DNA of 64,000 bases from an uncultured Halieaceae bacterium (GCA_913057135.1 CAJXNM010000013.1:1-64000); one strand, 5' to 3'. Shown: positions 49,579 through 58,216, numbered from the stretch's first letter. Notes: a model not told the origin generated them from the letters alone. Program-made: numbers and translations.

Positions 49579-50861
49579 TCGGGAATCTCCAGTCCTTTGT
49601 ACTTGCGATATTCGTTCCAAAGCCGCTCGCGGATAACCGGGTCAGGTTCGCGCATGGCTGCCTCTCGCAGCTGTCGCGCCACCACGTCATCGTCGTTGCC
49701 ACTGGGGATGTCTTCGGGCGCTTCGTAGATGGCGGGATTTTGGGCGCTGGCACGGGGCCCTCCGATGCCTCCCATGCCGCCGGGTTGGCCACCCATCGCC
49801 ACATCGTCACGGTAGGGACTATTAGTACCTCGGCCATCATCACCGCTCGTATCGGCGACGGGTGTACTGCTTTGGGCGCGATTGCGATCGATGTCTCTCT
49901 GCCGCTCCTGCTCTTCTAAAATCATGGCGTCAAAGTCGCTGGTGCTCTGTTCTAACCGTTTGTCCAAAATAGCCACTTGCTCGGCGGTTGTGAGGGTGCC
50001 ATCGCCGAACACTGAGCCGTCTGTACCCACCATGCCGCCATCGGCCCTAGTACCTGGTTGAGCGCCTGATTGGGCGTCTATTTGTCCTGTGCCGTTGGCG
50101 TTGTCACGGTTGGCAACCTCCGAGCCACCGCTGCCAGATGCGGTTGCCACGCCCTCGTTATTACGAGTACCTGCGCCTCCACCTGAGCCCTCAGCGCTGC
50201 CTGAATCTGCGTCGGAAGTTCCGCTATTGTCCGCGTCACCATAACCTTGTTCCATGCTGGGTAAGGTATCGCGCATGTCGGGCAGGGCGGTGCCAACCGC
50301 TGCGTCCCCGAACCCGGGTTCAACACCGCTGGCTTCCCCTGTGTTTTCGGCGACGCTCTCTTCAACGCTCTCCTCAAAGCCCCCATCAGCACCCCCGGTG
50401 CTGCCATTGCCAACGGTTGTCTCGTTACCTGTGCTCGGGGCGTCGCCTTGAGCATCGCTGCTGGCCGTACCATCGGAGGGTGTGCCTGCGCCGCTGGGGC
50501 TTGGAAAACCACCGCCGGCACTCGCGCTGCTGCCGGCGCTTGATGCACTAGAACCACTGGCAGCACTCGAACTAGCCGATGAACTGCTGCTTGAGCTGGC
50601 GCTCGAACTTGTACTGCTACTGCTACTGCTACTGCTACTGCTACTGCTACTGCTACTGCTACTGCTGGGGCTCGAGGGCGTCGATGCACCGCTGCTGGGG
50701 GTAGGCATACTGGGCGTTGGCACACTGGGTGTTGTCGGGTTGCTGGCGCTGGGGCAACCTGTGAGAGAAGCCAGTACCACGGCGATAGCCCCCAACTGCA
50801 ATAGCTGTCTGTAGCAGCCCTGCTGTAACGAAGATTGGCGATACCGATGGCGGTCTCTCAA
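49575..50861 (-). CDS. Ser-rich low-complexity lipoprotein
   Basis: From the TTG at 50861 (GAGG upstream; no ATG or GTG fits) the protein is 428 residues with lipobox LASLTGC. A poly-Ser tract encoded by a hexanucleotide microsatellite follows, then long Gly/Asn/Asp/Ser-rich sequence without structure, and a charged C-terminal helix (ARQLREAAMREPDPVIRERLWNEYRKY). It overlaps the next lipoprotein gene start by four bases. This looks like a long flexible tether from a membrane to another part of the cell envelope. Confidence 0.78.
   Translation of the reverse strand: MRDRHRYRQSSLQQGCYRQLLQLGAIAVVLASLTGCPSASNPTTPSVPTPSMPTPSSGASTPSSPSSSSSSSSSSSSSSSSSSTSSSASSSSSSSASSSAASGSSASSAGSSASAGGGFPSPSGAGTPSDGTASSDAQGDAPSTGNETTVGNGSTGGADGGFEESVEESVAENTGEASGVEPGFGDAAVGTALPDMRDTLPSMEQGYGDADNSGTSDADSGSAEGSGGGAGTRNNEGVATASGSGGSEVANRDNANGTGQIDAQSGAQPGTRADGGMVGTDGSVFGDGTLTTAEQVAILDKRLEQSTSDFDAMILEEQERQRDIDRNRAQSSTPVADTSGDDGRGTNSPYRDDVAMGGQPGGMGGIGGPRASAQNPAIYEAPEDIPSGNDDDVVARQLREAAMREPDPVIRERLWNEYRKYKGLEIPE
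50612..50666 (-). repeat. Hexanucleotide microsatellite encoding poly-Ser
   Basis: About nine near-perfect copies of a six-base unit (CTGCTA on the plus strand) read on the minus strand as Ser-Ser codons AGC/AGT in the lipoprotein gene. The unit is a multiple of three, so slippage would change length without breaking the frame. Confidence 0.95.
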
Positions 50862-50902
50862 CTTGCTGTCCCTCAGTGATAACAATGCTGTGCTATTTGG
50901 CG

Positions 50903-52264
50903 TTAGTAATCCGATGTCGGTAAGGTGGTGTCTACCGACCAGGCGTCGGCGTTCCAAGACCAAACAATACCCTCGGTGGCTACGGGCAAACCCTGTTCAA
51001 AGCGAGGTCGGAACCGAGCGTCACGCACCGCTCGAATGAGACGCATGAGTTCCCGTCCTCCTTCTTTGACGTCAGGTTGACGCGTACGTTCAAAATTTGT
51101 GACGCGGCCGGTCTCGGTGACGTCGAAGGTCAGCACCAGCTCACCGCTGTCACCGTGTTCGGGTGTTGGGAAAGGTGCAAGACCTGGGATGGCAGGCAGC
51201 GGTGTCGGATCGCCAAACAACATCGCCAACAGCCTATCATTTGCTTCCGTGTCCGTGTCCGTGTCCGTGTCCGTGTCCGTGTCCGTGTCCGTGTCCGTGT
51301 CCGTGTCCGAACTGCTCAGTAGGTTGATGGCTTGTGTGTAACGACTGGTTGCTTCGTCGCTTTTACCAAACCACAGTGCCCAATCCCCAAGTGCAACCGT
51401 GTCCACCAGTTGCTGTTCAAAGGGAAGCTTGTTGGCCACGTCAATTTCCACCAGCGCTTCAATGACGGATTTGCCGCGTTTGTAGGCCTCGGAGTTCAAT
51501 GCTATCAAGCGCGCTTCTGCGGTGGTTTGGGCATTATTTTGATCATAACCACGAAAACCGGCGATCAAGTATTGGCTACGCAGCATGCCCATTAGGGGTG
51601 CGCGCAACTCCACCGCCGTATCTCCATAGGCTTTTAAGTAGCCCGTGAGAGCCATGCGATACAAGTCCCACATCAGCATCAAGCGGCCACTCAAGGTGTC
51701 TTCATCGCCAACACCCAACCGATAGGCCTGCTGTTGCCAGTCCGCTTGTGCCAGTAAGGCGATGGCCGACGCTTCGGGGTTATCGAGGGCGCGACGTTCG
51801 ACTCGATATAAATACCGCTGACGATCATCAACCGCGCTGTAATCGCCCAGGGCCAGGTGACTGCGGATCTCAGCTTTGAGCAAAGCAATTTGTTCGCTGC
51901 TGTAAAGGCCGCCGTTGATGCGCGCGAGGTGGGCCGCGCGACGGAGAACCTCTACCGCTTCAGCGTGTCGTTCAAACTGTTGCAGAGTGGTGCCATAACC
52001 CAGCAATTGTTCAGGTAAAGCCGCTGCATACGCCCCTTGTTCCGCTTCAATTTGAGCAATGAGGTCTTGATACTCACGTAAGATTGCAGGATCGTCGGCT
52101 ATAGCTATCGCCGCGTCATCCGCCACCGTTGGCGCGCGCATGTCGACGAGCACGGCCGCTGGTTCATCCTCAGCACATAGAGCCGGCAGCGCAATCAGCG
52201 CTGTAGCAATCAGCAATTGTCTGCAGTAGCTATGTAAACGTAGGGTTCCCATGGGCTGTTTCAC
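50903..52264 (-). CDS. Periplasmic TPR-like protein with TonB C-terminus-like domain
   Basis: The protein (453 residues from GTG 52264; ATG at 52252 also possible) has a signal peptide (LLIATALIALPALCA), helical repeats (about 60-310), an Asp-Thr dipeptide tract from a microsatellite, and a C-terminal segment (GELVLTFDVTETGRVTNFER, then RLIRAVRDARFRPRFEQG) that resembles the TonB C-terminal domain. It is the first gene of the cluster. Such fusions are often annotated 'energy transducer TonB'. The promoter should lie in the 83-base gap before the thioesterase gene. Confidence 0.82.
   Translation of the reverse strand: MKQPMGTLRLHSYCRQLLIATALIALPALCAEDEPAAVLVDMRAPTVADDAAIAIADDPAILREYQDLIAQIEAEQGAYAAALPEQLLGYGTTLQQFERHAEAVEVLRRAAHLARINGGLYSSEQIALLKAEIRSHLALGDYSAVDDRQRYLYRVERRALDNPEASAIALLAQADWQQQAYRLGVGDEDTLSGRLMLMWDLYRMALTGYLKAYGDTAVELRAPLMGMLRSQYLIAGFRGYDQNNAQTTAEARLIALNSEAYKRGKSVIEALVEIDVANKLPFEQQLVDTVALGDWALWFGKSDEATSRYTQAINLLSSSDTDTDTDTDTDTDTDTDTDTEANDRLLAMLFGDPTPLPAIPGLAPFPTPEHGDSGELVLTFDVTETGRVTNFERTRQPDVKEGGRELMRLIRAVRDARFRPRFEQGLPVATEGIVWSWNADAWSVDTTLPTSDY
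51247..51306 (-). repeat. Hexanucleotide microsatellite encoding Asp-Thr repeats
   Basis: Ten perfect copies of CCGTGT (plus strand), read on the minus strand as GAC ACG, give an alternating Asp-Thr tract between the TPR-like region and the TonB-like domain. The exact repeat suggests recent expansion by slippage; the frame is kept at any copy number. Confidence 0.96.
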
Positions 52265-52273
52265 TGTTGACCA

Positions 52274-52301
52274 TTGGTGCTACACCGGTACGAGTTATAA
52301 C
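52274..52301 (+). promoter_or_regulatory. Possible promoter of the thioesterase gene
   Basis: TTGGTG (52274-52279), a 16-base spacer and TATAAC (52296-52301) give a usable sigma-70-like pair 47 bases before the thioesterase ATG. The -10 is within GTTATAAC, which reads the same on both strands, so it could also serve the divergent envelope cluster. The -35 is poor. Confidence 0.35.
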
Positions 52302-52347
52302 TGAATTTCACACAATGTACGGCAGATAGGTAATAACGGAGCAACCC

Positions 52348-53136
52348 ATGAGCCAGTTTGAACAGGATACCGCGGTCGAGCGTATCGCAGAGAATCGTTG
52401 GCGCGGAGAATTCCATCCGGGCGTTCGCATAGGTACGGCGGTAAATGGGGGTTATGTACTGGCTGTTATTGGCCGCGCTCTGCAATCGGCGCTGCCCCAT
52501 CGTGATCCGTTATCGATTAATGCGTTCTATTTGGCACCGACCGGCCTCGGACCTGTCGATATCGTGATTGAGCCCTTGCAAGCCGGAAAAGGCACCACCT
52601 TTGCCAGCGCCAGCCTCTATCAAGAGGGGCAGTTGAAGGTTCGCGCCACAGCCGCGTACACCGATTTACAGCTGTTGCGGGGTGAGGATTGGTGCGGTGC
52701 CGAACCACCTTCGGCCCCTGCATTTGCCGAGACCCGCCCATTGGAGCGGGGGTTTCTAGAAATCCACGATCGCATCGACATACGCCTCACGACGGGACAG
52801 GAGCTGTTCGAAACCGGTAAAAAACCCGGTACCGGCGAGTTTGTGGCGTGGCTCAGGCATCAGGATGGTGCGGCTATCGACAGTGTTGATCTGCTCATGT
52901 TCTCGGACATCATGCCACCGCCACCGTTCAGCCTATTCGGCGCTTTTGGCTGGGTACCAACCGTGGAGCTGACCGTGCAGTGCCGTCGGATACCTGCCCC
53001 GGGGCCGCTGTTAGGACGCTTAGTATCGCGCCATCTGAGTTCGGGTATCATCGAGGCCGATGGGGACTTCTGGGATAGCGAAGGTCAGTTGGTGGCGCTA
53101 TCGCGTCAAACCATGAAGGTTCGTCTACCGGCTTGA
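52348..53136 (+). CDS. Acyl-CoA thioesterase, TesB-like double hot-dog
   Basis: The 262-residue protein is a tandem hot-dog thioesterase. The first half has AVNGGYVLAVIGRALQSALP and ATAAYTDLQL; the second has SVDLLMFSDIMPPPPF and VPTVELTVQCRRIPA. The N-terminal helix and the (N-G-G) block fit the thioesterase-like (4HBT_3) families. Substrate not clear. It has GGAG upstream with good spacing. Its last 12 bases overlap the 3' end of the ggt gene on the other strand. Confidence 0.85.
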   Translation: MSQFEQDTAVERIAENRWRGEFHPGVRIGTAVNGGYVLAVIGRALQSALPHRDPLSINAFYLAPTGLGPVDIVIEPLQAGKGTTFASASLYQEGQLKVRATAAYTDLQLLRGEDWCGAEPPSAPAFAETRPLERGFLEIHDRIDIRLTTGQELFETGKKPGTGEFVAWLRHQDGAAIDSVDLLMFSDIMPPPPFSLFGAFGWVPTVELTVQCRRIPAPGPLLGRLVSRHLSSGIIEADGDFWDSEGQLVALSRQTMKVRLPA

Positions 53137-54945
53137 TTCATGATCGGAAATCGGGGCGGGCACTGTAGCCACGGTGCCTTCCCTGCGTGGGTCGGCAGCG
53201 CCTGTCAGTTGCCCATCGGGGCCCCTGACAATCACGCTAAGGCCTGAATTCTCCCCCGCTGACGCTTTCACGGCAAAGCCTCGCTGCTCTAGGGTTTCCA
53301 GCAACGCTGGGTCTGCCCGCTCTTGCTCAATGCGCACGGTATCGCCCCTTGCAACCATGTTAGGGAGAGAGACAGCATCGGTGGGGCTCAATCCCCAGTC
53401 CAGCACTGCAACCAGTGTCTTAAGGGTATAGGCCAATATAGAGTTGCCTCCCGGTGACCCCGTGGCCATGACAAACTGGCCGTCTTTATCGATAACCACC
53501 GTCGGTGACATGGAGGATCGCGGTCGCTTAAAGGGCGCAGCGTGATTAGCGACTAATTTGCCATCGCTATCCCGTGGCGCCCGGGCAAAATCCGTTAACT
53601 GGTTATTCAGGAACATGCCACCTGCCATGCGGCTTGAGCCAAAGATACTTTCAACACTGGCGGTCATAGACACGACATTACCGGCGTTGTCGATGACCAC
53701 AAAGTGAGTGGTCCCGGCTCGGTCGTCGGTGGTGTCTTTACCGGGTGAGGGCGGAGTAGAGGCTGCCGGTTCAAAGGCCCAGGGATCCCCGTGATTAAGG
53801 TCTTTCAGGGCGTGTGCTGGATCAATGGCCCCAGCGCGCTGTGCCAAGTAACGCTTGTTGAGCATGCCCGCCAGGGGAACGGTGACGAAGTCGTTATCAG
53901 CCACAAACTGGTCTCTGTCGGCATAGGCTAGCTGTTGTGCCTGGGCAACACGGGCCCAGTCATCGGTTCTGTTAGTACCGGGGAAATCGGTGGCTTCCAG
54001 AAGACCGAGCATCATGCCAATGCCTACCCACGATGAAGGGGGTGGTGGACCGCAAGCGCGCCAGCGCCGGTAATCAACGCATAAGGGATCCTGGCGCCTG
54101 GCTTCATAGCGCGCGAGATCGCTAAGGGCTAAGATCCCGGCGCGCGGTGGTGCTTGGGCCGCGTCAACGATGGCTTGGGCAATAGGTCCTTGGTAGAGCG
54201 CTCTCGGGTCACTGGCCAGTTGACGCAGTGTGTTGCCATAGGCCTTGTTCACCAGCTGGGTTTTGGGTGCTCCCTGGTCATCAAAAAAATACTGGTATGC
54301 GTCTAGGGGGCCTTCTTCGGCGGATTTCGGAATCAAGCGACCACCATAGGCGGTGAGAAATTGCCGCAGTCGGGGCGATACCGTGAAACCCTCATCGGCG
54401 AGTTTGGTTGCAGGGTCAAAGAGCGTAGACCAGGGCAATTCACCGTGATCTTTGTGGGCCAGCTCTAGCATGGCGACCACCCCAGGCACACCAATGGACA
54501 GTCCGCTGTTCTTGGCTTGTAAAAACGGTATGGGTTTGCCCGAGTTGTCGAGGAACATATCGGCTGTTGCACCGGCGGGCGCCGTTTCACGGCCTTCGTA
54601 GACAGTTATGTTGCGGGTGCCAGCGTCGTAATACACCAAGAAACCGCCACCGCCCAAGCCAGAGCTTTGGGGCTCTACCAGACTTAGAACCGCTTCAATG
54701 GCCACAGCGGCATCGATCGCTGAGCCCCCAGCTGCCAGTACAGATTCACCCGCCCGAGTGGCGTGGGGATTGGCGGTAACCACCATGCCAGTATCGAGTG
54801 CTGCGGTACCCGCCGCGCTGTAAACTAGGCTGCAACAAAGACAGCAACGGGCAAACAACTGCTGTGTGGCAGCTGTCACTGCAGTGGTCCGCCTTTTAGC
54901 GAAGACCTTATTAGGTTTTCGGTATGCATCGAGCAGTGACTTCAT
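53125..54945 (-). CDS. ggt: Gamma-glutamyltransferase (gamma-glutamyltranspeptidase)
   Basis: From the ATG at 54945 (GGAGAG upstream) the protein is 606 residues with an N-terminal export signal or anchor. The autoprocessing site is GTTHFVVIDNAG, where the catalytic Thr follows Gly-Thr; SMTASVESIFGSSR and SPTVVIDKDG are substrate-binding. GLGGGGFLVYYDAG near residue 90 is also family typical. It would cleave glutathione in the periplasm. The long start to 54990 adds 15 residues without support. Confidence 0.94.
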   Translation of the reverse strand: MKSLLDAYRKPNKVFAKRRTTAVTAATQQLFARCCLCCSLVYSAAGTAALDTGMVVTANPHATRAGESVLAAGGSAIDAAVAIEAVLSLVEPQSSGLGGGGFLVYYDAGTRNITVYEGRETAPAGATADMFLDNSGKPIPFLQAKNSGLSIGVPGVVAMLELAHKDHGELPWSTLFDPATKLADEGFTVSPRLRQFLTAYGGRLIPKSAEEGPLDAYQYFFDDQGAPKTQLVNKAYGNTLRQLASDPRALYQGPIAQAIVDAAQAPPRAGILALSDLARYEARRQDPLCVDYRRWRACGPPPPSSWVGIGMMLGLLEATDFPGTNRTDDWARVAQAQQLAYADRDQFVADNDFVTVPLAGMLNKRYLAQRAGAIDPAHALKDLNHGDPWAFEPAASTPPSPGKDTTDDRAGTTHFVVIDNAGNVVSMTASVESIFGSSRMAGGMFLNNQLTDFARAPRDSDGKLVANHAAPFKRPRSSMSPTVVIDKDGQFVMATGSPGGNSILAYTLKTLVAVLDWGLSPTDAVSLPNMVARGDTVRIEQERADPALLETLEQRGFAVKASAGENSGLSVIVRGPDGQLTGAADPRREGTVATVPAPISDHESSR

Positions 54946-55070
54946 TGCTACACTCTCCGTTGAAATCGAAAAAAGCGCTGTTGTCATCAAAAAAAGCGCT
55001 GCTGTAAGGGATACGGCAAGGGAAGTAGCCCTGCTCCCACGAAGGGCTTTAAGGAACCCATCACTCTACT

Positions 55071-55709
55071 ATGAATTACGAAGACTATCGAAGGAACTAT
55101 GTGCTCGGCGGCCTACGGCGCTCGATGCTCGCCGATTGCCCCATCGAGCAATTTCAGCAGTGGCAGGAGCAGGCCATCGCCGCCGGTCTAAAAGACCCGA
55201 CCGCGGCATCCCTTGCAACGGTGGAAACCAATGGCAGTCTTTGGCAGCGCATTGTCCTGCTCAAGGGTATCGAGTCGGGGGGCTTCGTGTTCTATACCAA
55301 CTACCAAAGCAACAAAGGTCAGGCTCTTGCAGTGGAGCCTCGCGCCTCGATGCTGTTTCCATGGAACGAGATAGATCGTCAGGTCACGGTGTCCGGACGT
55401 GTTGAGCGGGTGACGCCAAGCCACTCCGATGCCTATTTTGGCAGCAGACCGCGGGCCAGCCAGTTGGGTGCGTGGGCCTCTCAACAGAGTCGACCTATCG
55501 CCAGTCGATCGGTTCTTGAGCAGCAGTACAACGAGGTGCTCGAGCGCTTTGATGGCGCCGTTGTTCCCCGACCGAGTGACTGGGGTGGCTTCCGCCTGGA
55601 ACCCACCACCATCGAATTTTGGCAGGGTGGCGAGCACCGGTTACACGATCGCTTCCGTTATCAACGTGACGACGATGGCCGCTGGCAGCTTGAGCGACTA
55701 CAGCCTTAA
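55071..55709 (+). CDS. pdxH: Pyridoxine/pyridoxamine 5'-phosphate oxidase
   Basis: The 212-residue FMN enzyme makes pyridoxal 5'-phosphate. Motifs: ERRNYVLGGL-type start, DPTAASLATVETNGSLWQRIV, VLLKGIESGGFVFYTNYQS, and WGGFRLEPTTIEFWQGGEHRLHDRFRY near the C-terminus, all PdxH hallmarks. It is divergent from ggt across about 125 bases. Confidence 0.95.
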   Translation: MNYEDYRRNYVLGGLRRSMLADCPIEQFQQWQEQAIAAGLKDPTAASLATVETNGSLWQRIVLLKGIESGGFVFYTNYQSNKGQALAVEPRASMLFPWNEIDRQVTVSGRVERVTPSHSDAYFGSRPRASQLGAWASQQSRPIASRSVLEQQYNEVLERFDGAVVPRPSDWGGFRLEPTTIEFWQGGEHRLHDRFRYQRDDDGRWQLERLQP

Positions 55710-55782
55710 CAATCGCTGGCTTGTGATAGCCTCATCGGTGGTTTCGCGTGCCTCTTGCGCGGATGTTGAGCGCTCACGGGGG

Positions 55783-57081
55783 TTAAGGACGCTGCTTGAA
55801 TCGGGTCAGTAGTTTGGGTTGTGGTGGCAGACCTAGTAGCTGGCGCCTTACCAAATCGATAGCTGCCGCCGCCGTCAGGGATTGGAAAAGGGGCCGATCT
55901 CCCGGAATTTGAAAGCGCTCTGCGCTGCACTGGTCACGGCTACCCCAGGCTATCCAAACCGTACCCACGGGTTTGTCATCGCTACCACCACCGGGCCCCG
56001 CAACCCCTGATACTGCCACGCCAATATCCGCTTCGGCGCGATGCAGGGCACCTTGAAGCATGTGTTCAACCACCGGCCGGCTTACTGCCCCGTGTTGCTC
56101 AAGTTCGGACATGGGTACGCCCAGCAGCTGGTGCTTAACTCGGTTGGCGTAGCTGACATAACCCGCGTGAAAGACATCGGAAGCCCCTGGCTCTCGGGTG
56201 ATCATGGCGGCGATTAAGCCCCCTGTGCAGCTCTCGGCGGTGACCACGGTCTTGCCCTGAGCCCTCAAAATACTTTGCAGGGCGGCGGCCAGGGTGGTGT
56301 TGTCATCGCCAATAATGTGATCGCCGATGTTGTCGACTAGCGCTTGTTCACAGCTATCGCGCAGGGGCAAATACTGTTTGTCAGTAACGGTGAGTTTCAG
56401 CTCCAGTTGCGGCACTCCAGAGCGAAAGCCTAGGGATACCTGCTCCGGCCAGTTGGGGATGTGTTGCCTCACGATTTCTTGAATCGCCGATTCACCGATA
56501 CCAAAGGTCTGTAAACGTCGTGTGTATTGCTTAGTCCCCTCGATAGCTGTACCCAGGTGATCCCGAAGGCGCTGGCAAACCTCGGGTAGCATCGCTCGAA
56601 GCTCCCCGGGTACACCAGGGGTTGTCAAAATTAGGGCGCCACGGTGACTCACGGCAAACCCCAGGGCGCTGCCGCGGGGGTTGTGAATAAGAGTGCACTG
56701 ATCGGGTAACAAGGCTTGTTTGAGGTTGGCGCCAGTGGCTTTGAAGCCCCGCTGTTGGCACCAATTGATGACGTGATCTTTGGCGTCGGGGTTCTCAACC
56801 AGCGCCACCCCCAGTAGTTGGGCGACAATGGCAGCGGTTAAGTCATCCTCGGTAGGGCCCAAGCCCCCGTTCATGATCACCACTTGATGTTCGTTGCAGA
56901 GGCGATCAAGGCTGCTCAGCAGGCGCGTGGGGTAATCGCCTACGGTGACTTTTTCTGCAATGGTGACATTGTCAGCGGCCAATGCGGTGGCAATCGCAGC
57001 GGAATTGCTATCCACGGTATCCCCGCTCATGAGTTCATTACCGGTGAGAAGCAGGGCAATACTGGGGGCGGGGGGCATCAT
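55783..57081 (-). CDS. cinA: CinA-family competence/damage-inducible protein (NMN deamidase)
   Basis: The 432-residue protein carries both CinA domains: an N-terminal MoCF-like domain (LLTGNELMSGDTVDSNS, NGGLGPTEDD, TPGVPGELRAML) and a C-terminal NMN deamidase (PncC) domain (TAESCTGGLIAAMIT, VSGVAGPGGGSDDKPVGTVW). The full-length form is CinA, as opposed to the short PncC of E. coli, and takes part in pyridine-nucleotide recycling. The pdxH gene converges on it. Confidence 0.93.
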   Translation of the reverse strand: MMPPAPSIALLLTGNELMSGDTVDSNSAAIATALAADNVTIAEKVTVGDYPTRLLSSLDRLCNEHQVVIMNGGLGPTEDDLTAAIVAQLLGVALVENPDAKDHVINWCQQRGFKATGANLKQALLPDQCTLIHNPRGSALGFAVSHRGALILTTPGVPGELRAMLPEVCQRLRDHLGTAIEGTKQYTRRLQTFGIGESAIQEIVRQHIPNWPEQVSLGFRSGVPQLELKLTVTDKQYLPLRDSCEQALVDNIGDHIIGDDNTTLAAALQSILRAQGKTVVTAESCTGGLIAAMITREPGASDVFHAGYVSYANRVKHQLLGVPMSELEQHGAVSRPVVEHMLQGALHRAEADIGVAVSGVAGPGGGSDDKPVGTVWIAWGSRDQCSAERFQIPGDRPLFQSLTAAAAIDLVRRQLLGLPPQPKLLTRFKQRP

Positions 57082-57303
57082 AGGGCTCCGGAGTGGACGA
57101 ATAAGTGTGCTCTTGCAATAGTCGCCATTTCAGCACTACTCGGCACGGAGTGCCATTGGGCGCTACACTCTCACTGTGTGCGATCAGTGGCTTCGCGAGA
57201 ATGCACCGTGATGGTAAGCGTGAAGTAAAGGGTTATCTACAGCGGGCGCAGTGTGCACTAAAACGGCCCACTTAAAACCGAAATTGACGAGGGAGATGGC
57301 AGC
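57082..57303. other. Intergenic region between cinA and parA
   Basis: These 222 bases hold the divergent control region of cinA and parA. I see no good promoter match, no tRNA and no conserved short frame. The parA start is set by GGAG eight bases before its GTG. Confidence 0.4.
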
Positions 57304-58110
57304 GTGCATCGAGTGGTTTTTAATCAGAAAGGCGGGGTGGGTAAAACCTCTATTACCTGTAATTTGGCTGCCATTGGCGCCAGTCAAGGACTGCGAACAC
57401 TGGTCATTGACCTGGATGTGCAAGGCAACTCTACCCACTATTTGGTGGGCGAGATCGATGCAGAGCAGTTTCCTGCTGAAGCGCAGGGAGTCGCCGGGTT
57501 GTTCAAGCAAACCGTTGGCCCACGAAAAATGAACAAGAACCCCGAGTCCTTCGTGTGGGAAACCTCGTTTGAGAATCTTTATCTTATGCCCTCTAGCCCC
57601 ACCCTTGGGCAAATCGAGAAAGAGCTCGAGGCTCGCTATAAAATCTACAAACTGCGCGATGCTATCGCCAAGCTCGATGACGAGTACGACCGCATCTACA
57701 TCGACACCCCGCCCAATTTTAATTTCTATTCGAAGTCGGCACTGATTGCCGCTGACAGTGTGCTGGTACCCTTCGATTGCGATTCTTTCGCTCGCAACAG
57801 TCTTTACGACCTTACCGCTAACATTGAAGAGCTACAGGAAGACCACAACCCCGATTTGATCATCGAGGGCATTGTTATCAACCAGTTCAACGCTCAGGCC
57901 CGTCTGCCCGGGGAGCTGGTGGCTGAGCTGAAGGCCGAGGGCTTTCCAGTGCTCGATACCTACCTAACCAGCTCGGTGAAGATGCGGGAATCCCATCACG
58001 AAATGAAGCCGCTGGTTTATCTGGCGCCCACCCATAAGTTGACTCAAACCTATCTCGATCTGCATGCGCGCCTTGAGAAAGGGCTGAAGAAGCGACGTAA
58101 GGGGCGTTAG
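57304..58110 (+). CDS. ParA-family ATPase (orphan)
   Basis: The 268-residue protein starts with GTG, supported by GGAGATGG. It has the deviant Walker A motif QKGGVGKTSITCNLAA, VIDLDVQGNSTH, and YIDTPPNFN as Walker B. This is the ParA/MinD fold, which makes ATP-dependent dimers on DNA or membranes. No ParB partner lies next to it, so it is probably not the chromosome partition ParA; it may place another cargo. The C-terminus is Lys/Arg-rich (LEKGLKKRRKGR), a possible DNA or membrane contact. Confidence 0.9.
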   Translation: MHRVVFNQKGGVGKTSITCNLAAIGASQGLRTLVIDLDVQGNSTHYLVGEIDAEQFPAEAQGVAGLFKQTVGPRKMNKNPESFVWETSFENLYLMPSSPTLGQIEKELEARYKIYKLRDAIAKLDDEYDRIYIDTPPNFNFYSKSALIAADSVLVPFDCDSFARNSLYDLTANIEELQEDHNPDLIIEGIVINQFNAQARLPGELVAELKAEGFPVLDTYLTSSVKMRESHHEMKPLVYLAPTHKLTQTYLDLHARLEKGLKKRRKGR

Positions 58111-58125
58111 ACCCCTAGCCTATGG

Positions 58126-58172
58126 CTATGAGCATATATGCTATAGAGTTATTAAAAAACATTATTTATAAT
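58126..58172 (+). promoter_or_regulatory. AT-rich cysH control region with palindrome and -10 box
   Basis: A perfect 12-base palindrome AGCATATATGCT (58131-58142), flanked by CTAT and ATAG, is followed by TATAAT at 58167-58172, a full -10 box, about 45 bases before the cysH start. No -35 is seen, as expected of an activator-dependent promoter. CysB controls cysH in relatives and binds AT-rich sites; that link is inference. The A-T-rich stretch stands out against its neighbours. Confidence 0.45.
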
Positions 58173-58216
58173 TTTTAGGCTTTCTTGGTAGGGTCCGCAT
58201 CATCGACGACACGGCG

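Noticed and set aside
50078-50725. 215-residue open frame in another minus-strand reading of the Ser-rich lipoprotein gene
   Set aside because: It is produced by low-complexity codons; the chosen frame has the lipobox and the proper overlaps with neighbouring genes.
37352-52264. MotA-plus-partner cluster as a Zorya-type phage defence system
   Set aside because: Zorya pairs ZorA/ZorB with a helicase and nuclease or related effectors. None is present; the partners are lipoproteins, PEGA/TPR scaffolds and a protease.
54866-55405. 179-residue open frame spanning ggt and pdxH starts
   Set aside because: Conflicts with both well supported genes and has no family motif.
58131-58142. Palindrome after parA as an intrinsic terminator
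   Set aside because: The stem is all weak A-T pairs and the following T run is interrupted; a regulatory site for cysH fits better.
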